From NCBI RefSeq assembly GCF_019898765.1, contig NZ_JAIOKB010000001.1, positions 558,001 through 622,000 of the forward strand: a stretch of DNA of 64,000 nucleotides, read 5' to 3'. The translations under genes were made by a program, and so were the position numbers. Below the pieces are notes generated by a model. It made no database searches. It had not been told where the DNA came from and was given only the letters and a program-made list of their open reading frames with translations. The stretch comes from Sphingomonas yunnanensis. GTDB lineage: Bacteria > Pseudomonadota > Alphaproteobacteria > Sphingomonadales > Sphingomonadaceae. Of the stretch, positions 38,701 through 46,530 are shown piece after piece. Position 1 is the stretch's first letter; each line of letters starts with the position of its first letter.

Positions 38701-38953
38701 GCGACCGGGTATAGGCAAGACCCGGAATACCCTTGAGTGACGTTTCGATCGTGAACGAGACCTGCCGCTCGATCTGGTCGGGCGACAGCGAGGGTGCGAG
38801 GACGTTCACCTGCACCTGATTGTTGGTGATGTCCGGGACGGCATCGATGGGGAGACGCTGGAGGGCGAAGACGCCCGCGAGCGCGGCGACAAGGGTCAGC
38901 AGCAGGACCAGCCAGCGCCGCTCGACCGAGAAGGTGACAAGGCGGGAGATCAT
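35729..38953 (-). CDS. czcA: HME-RND heavy-metal efflux pump (CzcA-type)
   Basis: This 1074-aa inner-membrane RND transporter exports divalent metals by proton antiport. It starts MISRLVTFSVERRWLVLLLT and carries the signature GALDFGLIVDGAVIIVENAL in helix 4, whose DFG-x3-DGA-x4-EN pattern is that of CzcA/CnrA-type (Zn/Co/Cd/Ni) pumps rather than CusA (Cu/Ag). The expected 12 helices and two periplasmic loops are present. ATG 38953 is 4 bp after the czcB stop. Metal specificity is predicted from the motif only. Confidence 0.88.
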   Translation of the reverse strand: MISRLVTFSVERRWLVLLLTLVAALAGVFALQRLPIDAVPDITNNQVQVNVLAPSLSPDQIERQVSFTIETSLKGIPGLAYTRSLNRNGFAQITAVFTDATDIYFARQQVAERMRMAEERLPQGVMPEMGPIATGLGDIFMWTVEFQELNRVKHRDGEPGLQRDGSYITPEGEHLVSERDKATYLHTVQEWIVSPQLRGTEGVAGVDSLGGFDREYLVIPDLQRLASMRLTVQDLATALERSNTSIGAGTVDRNGEGLFVRSDARVRTADELSRTVVASREGVPIVLNQVATVKAGQGIRTGSASENGHEVVVGTAVMRIGENSRTVATDVGERLQAIGRSLPTDVVVKPVLDRTKLVNSTIATVARNLAEGAVLVIVVLFVLLGNFRAALIAAMVIPITMLLTATGMLRAGVSANLMSLGALDFGLIVDGAVIIVENALRHLGTRQHETGGVLPLKERLAIVAASAREMIRPSVYGQAIIILVYAPLLTFSGVEGKMFEPMALTVIIALVLAFVLSLTFVPAAIAAFLAGKVEEKESRIVVWLKRRYEPGLDAAMRRPSVTIGGALAGVLVAALAFTTLGQEFLPQLDEGDILVQAWRPPGTSVEQSQRMQFAVEKTISREPEVQYAFSRTGTSEIASDPMPPNATDTFVMLKPRKEWPDPSLPKEELVERIEKKVSTIPGNGYEITQPIQMRFNELVAGVRGDIAVKVFGDDFASMNATAVQIADVIRKVPGAADVRVEQTEGLPLLDIRPNRDAMARVGVSAGDVQDVVAATVGGKQAGVIFEGDARFPVVIRLSETARADLQTLGQIPVPTASGSFVPLASVADIGLGDGPNQISRENGKRRVVVQANVRGRDVAGVVEEAQARIAQQVALPAGTYLTWGGQFENLASARARLTIVVPICFAVIMLLLYGALGSVRDAALVFTGVPLALVGGILALLLRDLPFSISAAVGFIALSGVAVLNGLVMVSSIHDLMREGMDRARAAREGALLRLRPVAMTALVASLGFVPMALGHGAGAEVQKPLATVVIGGLISATLLTLFVLPTLYARFGSMVTASQHTETHDKQETLHGA

Positions 38954-38957
38954 GGGC

Positions 38958-40121
38958 TCAGTCCATGTCCATCCCGCCACCCTTGCCGAGTTCGGCTTTC
39001 AGGGTGAACGAGTTCGTGGTGGCGATCCGCTCCTGGCCATTGAGGCCGGAGCTGATGATGACCTGATCACCGTTGCGGCGACCGGCCGTGACCGGGGTCG
39101 CGTGGAAGCCGGTCGGGGTGCGGACGAAAACGACGGTACGGTTCTCGATGCTTTGCACCGCGGTGGATGGGACCGAGACGCTACGATCGCCGCTCCCGGG
39201 CAGCATGAAGCTCGCCGTCACCGGCTCGCCCACCCGCCAGGTATTCCCCGCATTGTCGAGCGTGGCGATGACAGGCACGAGGCGCGTGCTGTCATCGAGC
39301 GCCGGGGACACGAACGACACCCGTCCTTCCTGTCTACGACCAGCTGCGGTTACCTCAACCCGCGTACCCGGCCGGATACGGCCTGCATCCGCGGGCGAGA
39401 CCGAGGCGGTGACCGTCACCCGCGAGAGGTTTGCGACCCGGTAGAGTTCGGCGTTCGCATCGACGGTCTGGCCAAGGACGGCCGGACGGGCGATGATCTG
39501 ACCTGAGATCGGCGAGCGCATGGCGATGCGGTTGAGGGCACCACCACCGCCCCCCGTGGCACCGAGCTGTTGCTGCGCGAGACGCAGCGCGATCCCCGCC
39601 TCCGTCGCCGCGGTCCGCGCCGCCACCAGGTCCTGTTCGGGCGAGACACGCTCGGCAAACAGACGCTGTTCGCGCCGAAGGTTCGACTGCGCCAATGCGG
39701 CGCGGGCGCGAGCCGCCTCGACTTCGGCCTTCAGCGAAGCGGCCTCGCGGCTCTCGATCACCGCCAGCGGGTCACCCTGCCGGACAGGCTGGCCGAGGTT
39801 GCGCGTGAGCGCGACCAAGCGACCGCCGATGGTCGCGGAGACGACCTGAACGCCTTGCGGATCGCCCTGGACGAGCGCGGGCAACTCGATCGCGCCGGCG
39901 ACCCCGCCCACCGTCGGGCGGGCGACCTCAATGCCGGCATCGGCGATCTGCCGCGCCGTGAGCGTCACCGCATCCTTGTCGGCCTTCTTCTCGGCCCCCT
40001 CGCCCTTCTCCATGCCCTCCATACCGGCCATGTCGTCGGTCTTCTTCTCGGCCCCGCCGCACGCAACGAGCGCGAGCGGAAGCAAGGCGGACAGCAGGGT
40101 CCGCGCATGATTGGTTTTCAT
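38958..40121 (-). CDS. czcB: Efflux RND periplasmic adaptor (CzcB-type)
   Basis: This is a 387-aa membrane-fusion lipoprotein with lipobox LVACGG. A Met/Lys/Glu-rich linker (DDMAGMEGMEKGEG) may bind metal. Barrel-sandwich and coiled-coil segments follow (VQVVSATIGGRLVALTRNLG, then ASLKAEVEAARARAALAQSN and ALNRIAMRSPISGQI). The beta-barrel and MPD domains close the protein. ATG 40121 overlaps the czcC stop (ATGA). It would connect the CzcA-type pump to the CzcC-type channel. Confidence 0.88.
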   Translation of the reverse strand: MKTNHARTLLSALLPLALVACGGAEKKTDDMAGMEGMEKGEGAEKKADKDAVTLTARQIADAGIEVARPTVGGVAGAIELPALVQGDPQGVQVVSATIGGRLVALTRNLGQPVRQGDPLAVIESREAASLKAEVEAARARAALAQSNLRREQRLFAERVSPEQDLVAARTAATEAGIALRLAQQQLGATGGGGGALNRIAMRSPISGQIIARPAVLGQTVDANAELYRVANLSRVTVTASVSPADAGRIRPGTRVEVTAAGRRQEGRVSFVSPALDDSTRLVPVIATLDNAGNTWRVGEPVTASFMLPGSGDRSVSVPSTAVQSIENRTVVFVRTPTGFHATPVTAGRRNGDQVIISSGLNGQERIATTNSFTLKAELGKGGGMDMD

Positions 40122-41380
40122 CGTGCATCCTTCGCATCGGTAGGCGCCGGGGCGGCGAGCCGTTCCAGCCGGGCCTGTGCGTCATGATAAGCGGCCAGCG
40201 CGTCGATCGCGGCCGTTCGGGTGTCGGCAAGCGTGCGCTCAGCCTCCAGGAGATCCAACTGTCCGAACTTGCCCTCACGGTAGCCGATACGCGCGATTCG
40301 GGCGGCTTCCTGCGCCGCGGCAAGCGTCGGTCCGGTCGCATTGCGGGCTGTCGTCGCCGCATTCGCTACGTCCCCCTGCGCCGAGGCGATGGCCTGTTCC
40401 GCATCGAGCAGCGCGAGGCGGCGCTGGGCGTCCGCCTGGGTGCGTTGGGCAGAAGCCAGATCAACGGCCGCGCGGCCATTGTTGAACAGCGGCAACGGCA
40501 CCGATACGCCGAACACCGCAGCCGTATCGTTGGTCATCGCAAGCCTGCGTGCGGACGCGCTGATCGTCACGTCCGGAATCCGCTGGCTTCGGGCAAGGCG
40601 GACCTGCGCCGTCGCCGTGGTGAGATCGGCCTGAACCGCCGCGGCCGTCAGCGTGCCTTCACTGCGCACCGGCAACCGTGGCCCTGCGCCTTCGATCCGG
40701 GCGAACCAGGCTGTATCCAGCGAGCCGGCGCCGCGCCCGATCAGCCGGGCAAGATTGCCGAGCGCCACTTGTGCGGATCGCTCCGCGCGCTCGGCCGCGC
40801 CTTCCGCATTCAGCCGGGCGACGTCGGCGCGTTGCTCTTCGAGCGGTGAGGCGCGACCGGCTGCCACGCGGACCCGCGCTGCACGCAGTACCTCATTCGC
40901 GATCCCGACCTGTTCGCGGGCGGTGACTACCCGGCGTTGCGACGCCGCGGCATCGTTATAGGCCTGCGTGACCCGTAACCGGAGATCGGCCTGTATGATC
41001 GCCGCTTCGAGCGACGCGCGGTCGAGTTGCGCATTGGCGACCGCGACGCGCGCCGACCGCTTGCCGCCGAGTTCGAGCGGCAAGGATACGCCGACCGTCG
41101 TTTCGGCCGAGCGCAGCCCCTTGTAGATACCGGTGCCGGCGACGTTCTCGCTCATCGCGTCGAGCGACGGATTAGGCCGCAATCCGGCGATCGAGCGTTG
41201 CGCTTGCGCCGCCTGAATGCCCGATCGGGAGACCTCGACCGCCGGCGACACCGCGCCGGCCGCGGTAAGTGCTTCATCAAGGGTCAGCGGCGGTGCCGAC
41301 GCCTCCGTGTCCTGTGCCTGTGCCGAGTTGCTCGACGCACAGGCTGTCGCGACCAGCACGGCCGCTATCATGCGCTTCAT
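40118..41380 (-). CDS. czcC: Efflux outer-membrane channel (CzcC/TolC family)
   Basis: This 420-aa OEP-family protein has a signal peptide (MIAAVLVATACASSNSAQAQ). Two repeated long helical arms are visible: SLEAAIIQADLRLRVTQAYN in the first, and SQRIPDVTISASARRL with AQGDVANAATTARNATGP in the second. It forms the outer-membrane exit duct for the RND pump and is coupled to the adaptor by a four-base overlap. It lies 54 bp downstream of the His-rich CzcI-like gene. Confidence 0.86.
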   Translation of the reverse strand: MKRMIAAVLVATACASSNSAQAQDTEASAPPLTLDEALTAAGAVSPAVEVSRSGIQAAQAQRSIAGLRPNPSLDAMSENVAGTGIYKGLRSAETTVGVSLPLELGGKRSARVAVANAQLDRASLEAAIIQADLRLRVTQAYNDAAASQRRVVTAREQVGIANEVLRAARVRVAAGRASPLEEQRADVARLNAEGAAERAERSAQVALGNLARLIGRGAGSLDTAWFARIEGAGPRLPVRSEGTLTAAAVQADLTTATAQVRLARSQRIPDVTISASARRLAMTNDTAAVFGVSVPLPLFNNGRAAVDLASAQRTQADAQRRLALLDAEQAIASAQGDVANAATTARNATGPTLAAAQEAARIARIGYREGKFGQLDLLEAERTLADTRTAAIDALAAYHDAQARLERLAAPAPTDAKDAR

Positions 41381-41434
41381 TTTAGATGCTCCTGACGAAC
41401 CAGTCTCAGGCGCCGGAAGGCGCCCGATGCGTCG

Positions 41435-41767
41435 TCAGGCCTGTGGCGGTCGAAGCGCCGGGTCGCTCTGATGCGCAAGCCAGAGCGGAGCCTTGTGGCT
41501 CGCGAATTCGGCCCAATTGTCGATCAGGGCGACGTCGACACTATGCTCAGCCGGTGCGGCGACATGGTGGCCGTGACAGACGGTGTGATGATGAGGATAG
41601 CCCTTGTCCGCATCGGCGGGCACCTCGTCGCAGTCGCCGGCCATGTGCATGATCGTGTTGACCTGAGAGGTCTCGATGCACCCGGCGCTTTCCGTAGCCT
41701 GCGCCATGCCCGCCCAGCCGGTCAGGACCAGCATCAGACAGGCGAGAAAGGGCAGCAGCTTGCGCAT
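41435..41767 (-). CDS. Small His/Cys-rich periplasmic protein (CzcI-like)
   Basis: This 110-aa protein has a signal peptide (MRKLLPFLACLMLVLTGWAG, cleaved near QATE). A dense metal-binding segment YPHHHTVCHGHH lies in the middle, preceded by GCIETS and MHMAGDCDE. ATG 41767 follows AAGGAG eight bases upstream. CzcI and related small His-rich proteins occur just before czcC in czc operons, which is its position here. A metal-buffering or regulatory role is inferred. Confidence 0.7.
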   Translation of the reverse strand: MRKLLPFLACLMLVLTGWAGMAQATESAGCIETSQVNTIMHMAGDCDEVPADADKGYPHHHTVCHGHHVAAPAEHSVDVALIDNWAEFASHKAPLWLAHQSDPALRPPQA

Positions 41768-41847
41768 GAGCTTGCTCCTTATCATTCCATGAGCACTGCG
41801 TAACCCGCGATCATCGGACGCTACCGGGCTAGCGTTGCTTTCGACCT

Positions 41848-42480
41848 TCATGAGCGGCCACTCAATTCTGCCAACGCACCGCGGGTGATCTCCCAAGCGG
41901 AGTGCAGGAACAGGATCGCGATGACGCCGGCGACCGCGAGGTCGGGCCATGCCTTTTCGGTCCACGCCACCAGGCCGGCGGCAATGATGACGGCGATGTT
42001 GGCGAGCGCATCGTTCCGGCTGAACAGCCAGATAGCCCGTACATTGGCGTCGCCTTCACGAAACCGCGACAGGACGAGCGCCGCACTGACGTTGACGATA
42101 AGGGCGACGATCCCGATGCCGCCCATCAGATCGGCGTCGGGTGCCACGGCGTTCATCGCGCGCCAGATCGCAAAGCCGATGACACCCAGCCCCAATGTTC
42201 CGAGGAACAAGCCTTGGGCGAGAGCGACCCTTGAGCGGGCTGCCGCAGTCCAGCGCAGCGCGATGAGGCCGAACAACGAGATGGTGCCGTCGCCGATGAA
42301 GTCGAGGGCATCGGCCTTGAGCGCCTGGCTGTCGGCGATGTACCCACCGACGATTTCGATCAGCCCGAAGCCGAGGTTCAGGAGGACCACGATCCATAGG
42401 GCACGCCGATAAGCAGGGTCGCGCTCCGCACGTTTCGTATCGCCCGTGCAGCCGCACGTGGAGGATTCGCTTGCGCTCAT
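41848..42480 (-). CDS. Cation diffusion facilitator-type transporter (CzcD/DmeF-like, short)
   Basis: This 210-aa membrane protein has about five to six helices and a Cys-rich N-terminus (SSTCGCTGDTKRA). The transport-site acidic motif in the second helix reads KADALDFIGDGTISLFGLI, and a second acidic pair appears in SRNDALANIAVIIAAG. No long C-terminal cytosolic domain is present, so it is shorter than canonical CzcD. It is the first gene after the MerR operator on the minus strand and 80 bp ahead of the CzcI-like gene. Confidence 0.8.
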   Translation of the reverse strand: MSASESSTCGCTGDTKRAERDPAYRRALWIVVLLNLGFGLIEIVGGYIADSQALKADALDFIGDGTISLFGLIALRWTAAARSRVALAQGLFLGTLGLGVIGFAIWRAMNAVAPDADLMGGIGIVALIVNVSAALVLSRFREGDANVRAIWLFSRNDALANIAVIIAAGLVAWTEKAWPDLAVAGVIAILFLHSAWEITRGALAELSGRS

Positions 42481-42496
42481 CCCGCTCCGTTACGAT

Positions 42497-42511
42497 CTAC
42501 AGTCACTGTAG
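42497..42511. promoter_or_regulatory. MerR-family operator, perfect dyad
   Basis: CTACAGT-C-ACTGTAG is a perfect 7+7 dyad with a one-base centre. It lies between the CDF gene (minus) and merR (plus). It matches the form of CadR/ZntR/PbrR sites in a long-spacer promoter: TTGCTC lies just before it and ATCGTAA just after it on the CDF strand. It is the obvious binding site for the divergent MerR regulator and probably drives the czc operon. Confidence 0.8.
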
Positions 42512-42547
42512 GAGCAAGCGCAAAAATGCGAGGGTCGCAGGGTGCTG

Positions 42548-42961
42548 ATGATTGGCGACATAGCGAAACGGACCGGGACAAAGGTCAACACGATCCGTTT
42601 CTACGAAGATATTGGCTTGATGCCGGAGGCTGCGCGAACGGCAGGCGGGCGCCGCACCTATGGTGATGCGGAGGTTCGCCAGCTCGCCTTTATCCGGCAT
42701 GCCCGTGATCTGGGGTTCTCGACTGACGAAATTCGATCTTTGATCGCTTTGTCGGCCAACCCCGATCAGGATTGTAAGGAAGCAGGCTCGCTCGCTCGCC
42801 GGCACCTTGCGAGCGTGGAAGACCGCATTGCCCGCCTAATGGCGCTTAGGGACGCGTTGGCGGATGCGACACGGGATTGTGAAGGCGGCAGGATCGCCGA
42901 TTGCCGGGTTATGGAAGCGATCACGTCGCCGCCCGATTTGGACCGCGGAAGGCGGGTCTAG
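42548..42961 (+). CDS. MerR-family metal-responsive regulator (CadR/ZntR/PbrR-like)
   Basis: This 137-aa MerR protein starts MIGDIAKRTGTKVNTIRFYE, with the classic winged helix and then GRRTYGDAEVRQLAFIRHAR. The dimerisation helix contains DQDCKEAGSLARRHLASVED. The metal-binding loop holds Cys in TRDCEGGRIADCRVMEAI, matching the three-Cys pattern of CadR/PbrR/ZntR. I chose ATG 42548; GTG 42542 is also in frame. It is divergent from the CDF and czc genes, across the CTACAGT dyad. Confidence 0.85.
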   Translation: MIGDIAKRTGTKVNTIRFYEDIGLMPEAARTAGGRRTYGDAEVRQLAFIRHARDLGFSTDEIRSLIALSANPDQDCKEAGSLARRHLASVEDRIARLMALRDALADATRDCEGGRIADCRVMEAITSPPDLDRGRRV

Positions 42962-42992
42962 GCTACATGTACGCAACTCCTGGCGAAGCCCG

Positions 42993-43739
42993 TCAGGACT
43001 GCGGCACTGTCGCGATGCTGGAGAGGTCCTTAGCGGTGTCGATCGGCACCCCGGCTTCCTTGCGCTCCGAATAGCGATTTACGAGTTGAGCAGTGTGCGG
43101 GCGCAGTAGCACCGTGAAGCGCACGAGTTCCTCCATCACGTCCACAATCCGGTCGTAATAGCTCGACGCCTTCATGCGCCCGGCGTCATCGAACTCGCTG
43201 AACGCCTTGGCGACGCTCGACTGGTTCGGGATCGACACCATTCGCATCCAGCGACCCAGAACGCGCAGCGTGTTGACGCTGTTGAACGACTGCGATCCGG
43301 CCGACACCTGCATGACCGCCAGCGTGCGTCCCTGCGTCGGACGCATCCCGCCCATCGACAGTGGCAGATGGTCGATCTGCAGCTTCATGATGCCGGTGAT
43401 CTGGCCGTGACGTTCCGGGCTGCACCACACCTGACCCTCCGACCATAAAGACAGCTCACGCAGCTCGTGGACGGCGGGATGATCGTCGCCGGCATGTTGG
43501 TCGGGCAGCGGCAGGGTCGATGGATCGAAGATGCGCGTCTCGCACCCGAAGAAGCGGAGCAGGCGCGCCGCTTCCTCGACACACAGCCGGGAGAAGGATC
43601 GTTCGCGCAGCGAACCATAGAGCAGAAGGATACGCGGCGCGGGATCGAGCGGGCCAAGCCCCAGTGCCGGCCGCTGGATGGCATAGGCGGGATCGAGTGC
43701 CGGCAGGGCATCGGGATCGGCGAGCGTGCGGAGCGGCAT
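42993..43739 (-). CDS. arsH: Arsenical resistance protein ArsH (NADPH-dependent FMN reductase)
   Basis: This 248-aa flavoprotein of the ArsH family confers resistance to organoarsenicals in characterised members. The FMN-binding motif is [20 protein letters not shown], and [20 protein letters not shown] is the conserved second motif. The C-terminal part ([19 protein letters not shown]) completes the family length. ATG 43739 overlaps the stop of the arsN2 gene (TGATG). It is last in a minus-strand ars operon. Confidence 0.92.
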   Translation of the reverse strand: MPLRTLADPDALPALDPAYAIQRPALGLGPLDPAPRILLLYGSLRERSFSRLCVEEAARLLRFFGCETRIFDPSTLPLPDQHAGDDHPAVHELRELSLWSEGQVWCSPERHGQITGIMKLQIDHLPLSMGGMRPTQGRTLAVMQVSAGSQSFNSVNTLRVLGRWMRMVSIPNQSSVAKAFSEFDDAGRMKASSYYDRIVDVMEELVRFTVLLRPHTAQLVNRYSERKEAGVPIDTAKDLSSIATVPQS

Positions 43740-44173
43740 CAGAGGGCTTTCACGAGATAGGCGGCCGACGCGGGGCACAGCGCGATGAACTCGCGCGATG
43801 CGGCGATGGCCGGGGGAGCCGTGCCGCGATCGGCGTCGGCATAGTCGAGCGTCCGGAAGAATGGTGCGGCCGTGGTCGTCAGTAGATGGAGGTGCCGCAC
43901 CCCGAGGTCGCGCGCCTGTCGTTCGAGGGTGGCGACCAATGCCCGCCCTAGGCCATGCCCCCGACGATTGGCGAGGACGACGATCGAGCGGAGCAGGCGG
44001 TCGGCCCCTTCCCCCTCCAAGCCGCCATAACCGACTAGGCTATCGGCCTCGAACCGGAAGAACAGGCGGCCGGGATCGGCGAGATCGGCGCTCGGAAGGC
44101 TGGCGGCATCGAGGAACCATGCCAGCCCGACCAGCTCGGCGGGTTCAAGCGCCGTGATGGTCAGTCCCGTCAC
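43739..44173 (-). CDS. arsN2: Arsenic-resistance GNAT acetyltransferase (ArsN2-like)
   Basis: This 144-aa GNAT starts [20 protein letters not shown]. Its acetyl-CoA loop reads [20 protein letters not shown], and the C-terminal [20 protein letters not shown] is the family signature. It belongs to the ArsN2 group that occurs in ars operons. GTG 44173 overlaps the arsB stop by four bases (GTGA) and its stop overlaps arsH. Acetylation of arsinothricin or related compounds has been shown only for the ArsN1 group, so the activity here is inferred. Confidence 0.82.
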   Translation of the reverse strand: MTGLTITALEPAELVGLAWFLDAASLPSADLADPGRLFFRFEADSLVGYGGLEGEGADRLLRSIVVLANRRGHGLGRALVATLERQARDLGVRHLHLLTTTAAPFFRTLDYADADRGTAPPAIAASREFIALCPASAAYLVKAL

Positions 44174-45456
44174 CCGAGGCTGATCCGGATCGCGAGCGCC
44201 GCGAGCGTGACGAGCAGCACCGGCACGGTAAGCGTGACGCCCACCCGGAAGTAATAGCCCCATCCGATCCGAACGCCCTTCTGCCCGAGGACGTGGAGCC
44301 AGAGCAGCGTCGCGAGCGACCCGATCGGCGTCAGCTTGGGGCCGAGATCGCAGCCGATCACGTTGGCGTAGATCATCGCTTCCTTGATCGCGCCCGTGGC
44401 GTGGGTGGCGTCGATCGAGAGCGCGCCCACCAGCACGGTCGGCATGTTGTTCATCACCGACGACAGGACCGCCGCGATGACGCCCGTACCCAGCGCCGCA
44501 CCCCATACGCCGCCTTGCGCGGTACGATCGAGCAGCGCCGCCAGATGGTCGGTCAGGCCGGCGTTCCGCAGGCCATAGACGACGAGATACATGCCGAGGG
44601 AGAATATCACGACCTGCCAGGGCGCGCCGCGCAGCACCTTGCCGGTCTGAATCACATGGCCCCGCCCCGCGATCACCAGCAGCAGGATCGCGCCGGCTGC
44701 GGCCACGGCGCTGACCGGCACGCCGAGCGGTTCGAGCAGGAAGAAGCCGGCGAGCAATAGCGCGAGAACGATCCATCCGGCGCGGAACGTCGCGGCATCG
44801 CGGATCGCCTCGCGCGGCGCGCGCAGAGCGCTCACGTCATAGTCTGCCGGTATGTCGCGCCGGAAGAACAGCAGCAGCGCACCCAGCGTCGCGGCGATCG
44901 ACACGAGATCGACCAGCACCATGACGGCCGCGTATTCGCCAAACCCGATCCTGAAGAAATCGGCCGACACGATGTTAACGAGGTTCGACACGACCAGCGG
45001 CAGGCTGGCGGTGTCGGCGATGAACCCCGCCGCCATGACGAACGCCAGCGTCGCCTTGTCCTTGAACCCCAGCGCCCGCAGCATGGCGATGACGATCGGC
45101 GTCAGGATCAGCGCCGCGCCGTCATTGGCGAACAGCGCGGACACCGCCGCGCCGAGCAGCACGATAAGGACGAACAGCCGGCGACCATGTCCCCCGCCCC
45201 AGCGCGCGACGTGCAGCGCCGCCCATTCGAAGAACCCGGCTTCATCCAGCAGCAGGCTAATGACGATGATCGCAACGAACGCGGCAGTCGCGTTCCAGAC
45301 GATGCCCCACACCACCGGCACGTCGGACAGCGTGACGACGCCCGCGAGCAGCGCCACGACGGCCCCGCCCATCGCGCTCCACCCGATGCCGAGGCCTTTG
45401 GGTTGCCAGATGACGAGCGTGATCGTCGCGACGAAGATCAGGACGGCAAGAAGCAT
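44170..45456 (-). CDS. arsB: Arsenite efflux pump ArsB
   Basis: This 428-aa arsenite/antimonite antiporter of the ArsB (ion transporter) family has about 12 helices. Diagnostic segments include [40 protein letters not shown] and [22 protein letters not shown] 45456 overlaps the arsC stop (TGATG), so pump and reductase are co-translated. It is distinct from the ACR3 type. Confidence 0.93.
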   Translation of the reverse strand: MLLAVLIFVATITLVIWQPKGLGIGWSAMGGAVVALLAGVVTLSDVPVVWGIVWNATAAFVAIIVISLLLDEAGFFEWAALHVARWGGGHGRRLFVLIVLLGAAVSALFANDGAALILTPIVIAMLRALGFKDKATLAFVMAAGFIADTASLPLVVSNLVNIVSADFFRIGFGEYAAVMVLVDLVSIAATLGALLLFFRRDIPADYDVSALRAPREAIRDAATFRAGWIVLALLLAGFFLLEPLGVPVSAVAAAGAILLLVIAGRGHVIQTGKVLRGAPWQVVIFSLGMYLVVYGLRNAGLTDHLAALLDRTAQGGVWGAALGTGVIAAVLSSVMNNMPTVLVGALSIDATHATGAIKEAMIYANVIGCDLGPKLTPIGSLATLLWLHVLGQKGVRIGWGYYFRVGVTLTVPVLLVTLAALAIRISLG

Positions 45457-45884
45457 CAGGCGACGCGCTGGCCCGAAGCATCAACCACCTGTTCGCCGTC
45501 TTCCTTCGCGAACGCGCCGAGCTGGCCGCTCGGCAGCAGATCGAGGACGGCTTCGGACGGGCGGCACAGCTTCACGCCGAGCGGCGAGACGACCAGCGGT
45601 CGGTTGATGAGGATGGGATGCGCCATCATCGCGTCCACCAACACGTCATCGGACAGCGACGTGTCGCCCAGGCCCAACTCCGCATAGGGCGTCCCCTTCT
45701 CGCGCAGCAGCTCGCGGGGCGTCATGCCGGCGCGATCGATCAACTCGACCAGCAGCCCGCGCGAGGGCGAAGTTTTCAGGTACTCGACCACATGCGGCTC
45801 AATGCCGGCATTACGGATCATGGCGAGGGTGTTGCGCGACGTGCCGCACTCAGGGTTGTGATAGATGACGATATCAACGGCCAC
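45456..45884 (-). CDS. arsC: Arsenate reductase, glutaredoxin-dependent (ArsC)
   Basis: This 142-aa arsenate reductase of the E. coli plasmid R773 type has the catalytic Cys in [40 protein letters not shown] supplies the Arg residues of the active site. The start is GTG 45884 behind AAGGA; the open frame upstream to 45959 is not ArsC-like. It is 11 bp from arsR. Confidence 0.93.
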   Translation of the reverse strand: MAVDIVIYHNPECGTSRNTLAMIRNAGIEPHVVEYLKTSPSRGLLVELIDRAGMTPRELLREKGTPYAELGLGDTSLSDDVLVDAMMAHPILINRPLVVSPLGVKLCRPSEAVLDLLPSGQLGAFAKEDGEQVVDASGQRVA

Positions 45885-45895
45885 GGGGCGTCCTT

Positions 45896-46228
45896 TCAGC
45901 AGCAGGGGGCGAGTTCGGCTATGAGCGGCGCGCACAGCTCCGCGTTGCCCGCGCAGCAATCCTTGACGAGGAACAGCGTCAGCGCGCGCAGGCCGTCTAG
46001 ATCGGCGCGATAGATGATCGATCGGCTATGGCGTTCGGAGCGGACCAAGCCCGCGCGGGCGAGAATGCTGAGATGCGAGGACATGGTGTTCTGCGGCACG
46101 TCGAGCTGACGGGCAATATCACCCGCAGCCATGCCGTCCGGCTCGTGCCGCACCAACAGGCGAAACACATCAAGGCGCGTTCCCTGCGCCAGCGCACCAA
46201 GCGCAGCTATAGCCAAATCCTTTTCCAT
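45896..46228 (-). CDS. arsR: ArsR-family transcriptional repressor
   Basis: This 110-aa ArsR/SmtB repressor starts MEKDLAIAALGALAQGTRLD, and the recognition helix is in NTMSSHLSILARAGLVRSER. Arsenite ligands are placed late, in VKDCCAGNAELCAPL (Cys91, Cys92, Cys99), as in the Acidithiobacillus-type ArsR rather than the CxC helix type. Two further Cys close the protein. ATG 46228 lacks a good Shine-Dalgarno. The operator dyad touches it, so a leaderless or very short leader is possible. The open frame up to 46474 crosses a repeat and is spurious. Confidence 0.9.
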   Translation of the reverse strand: MEKDLAIAALGALAQGTRLDVFRLLVRHEPDGMAAGDIARQLDVPQNTMSSHLSILARAGLVRSERHSRSIIYRADLDGLRALTLFLVKDCCAGNAELCAPLIAELAPCC

Positions 46229-46250
46229 ATATCCAGCATAGCAGATATAT
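46227..46250. promoter_or_regulatory. ArsR operator overlapping the arsR start
   Basis: ATATATC and GATATAT form a perfect 7-bp inverted pair with a 10-nt spacer (46227-46233 and 46244-46250). The left arm covers part of the arsR start codon. This is the expected position and form of an autoregulatory ars operator. Confidence 0.65.
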
Positions 46251-46375
46251 GGTTCCGCGCTACCTGTTCGGTTGGATTGAGCCAGTTTCAGATTTCTCAA
46301 AATCGGCTTCGAGATGGGATTTGGGAACGCCTGCGCGTTTCCATCTAACGATCCTCGTGGGAAAGCGCGCGCGGT

Positions 46376-46491
46376 GTGACCGAGCCCGCCGCTGTCGCAG
46401 CGGGTCCAAGGGCGCAAGAGCCGAGAAGTGATCGCCTCAGCGGGGGCAGCGCTGCGCTGCTTGGGAGGCTCCACGCTGCCCCCGCTGCCAC
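46376..46491 (+). repeat. 116-bp paired-hairpin repeat, copy 1
   Basis: This segment recurs at 51580-51695 in the same orientation with the same length and nine mismatches by hand alignment. It has two potential hairpins. The first is CCCGCCGC / GCAGCGGG around TGTC, with one mismatch here and none in the other copy. The second is a perfect 13-bp stem, AGCGGGGGCAGCG / CGCTGCCCCCGCT (46439-46451 and 46474-46486). It lies 39 bp before the left end of IS copy B. Confidence 0.85.
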
Positions 46492-46530
46492 AAAGTGTGT
46501 CGCACTTCGGCTTGAAACCGCAGCGCTAAG

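Noticed and set aside
46229..46474. N-terminal extension of ArsR
   Set aside because: It translates the hairpin repeat; ArsR homology begins at MEKDL and the operator overlaps that start.
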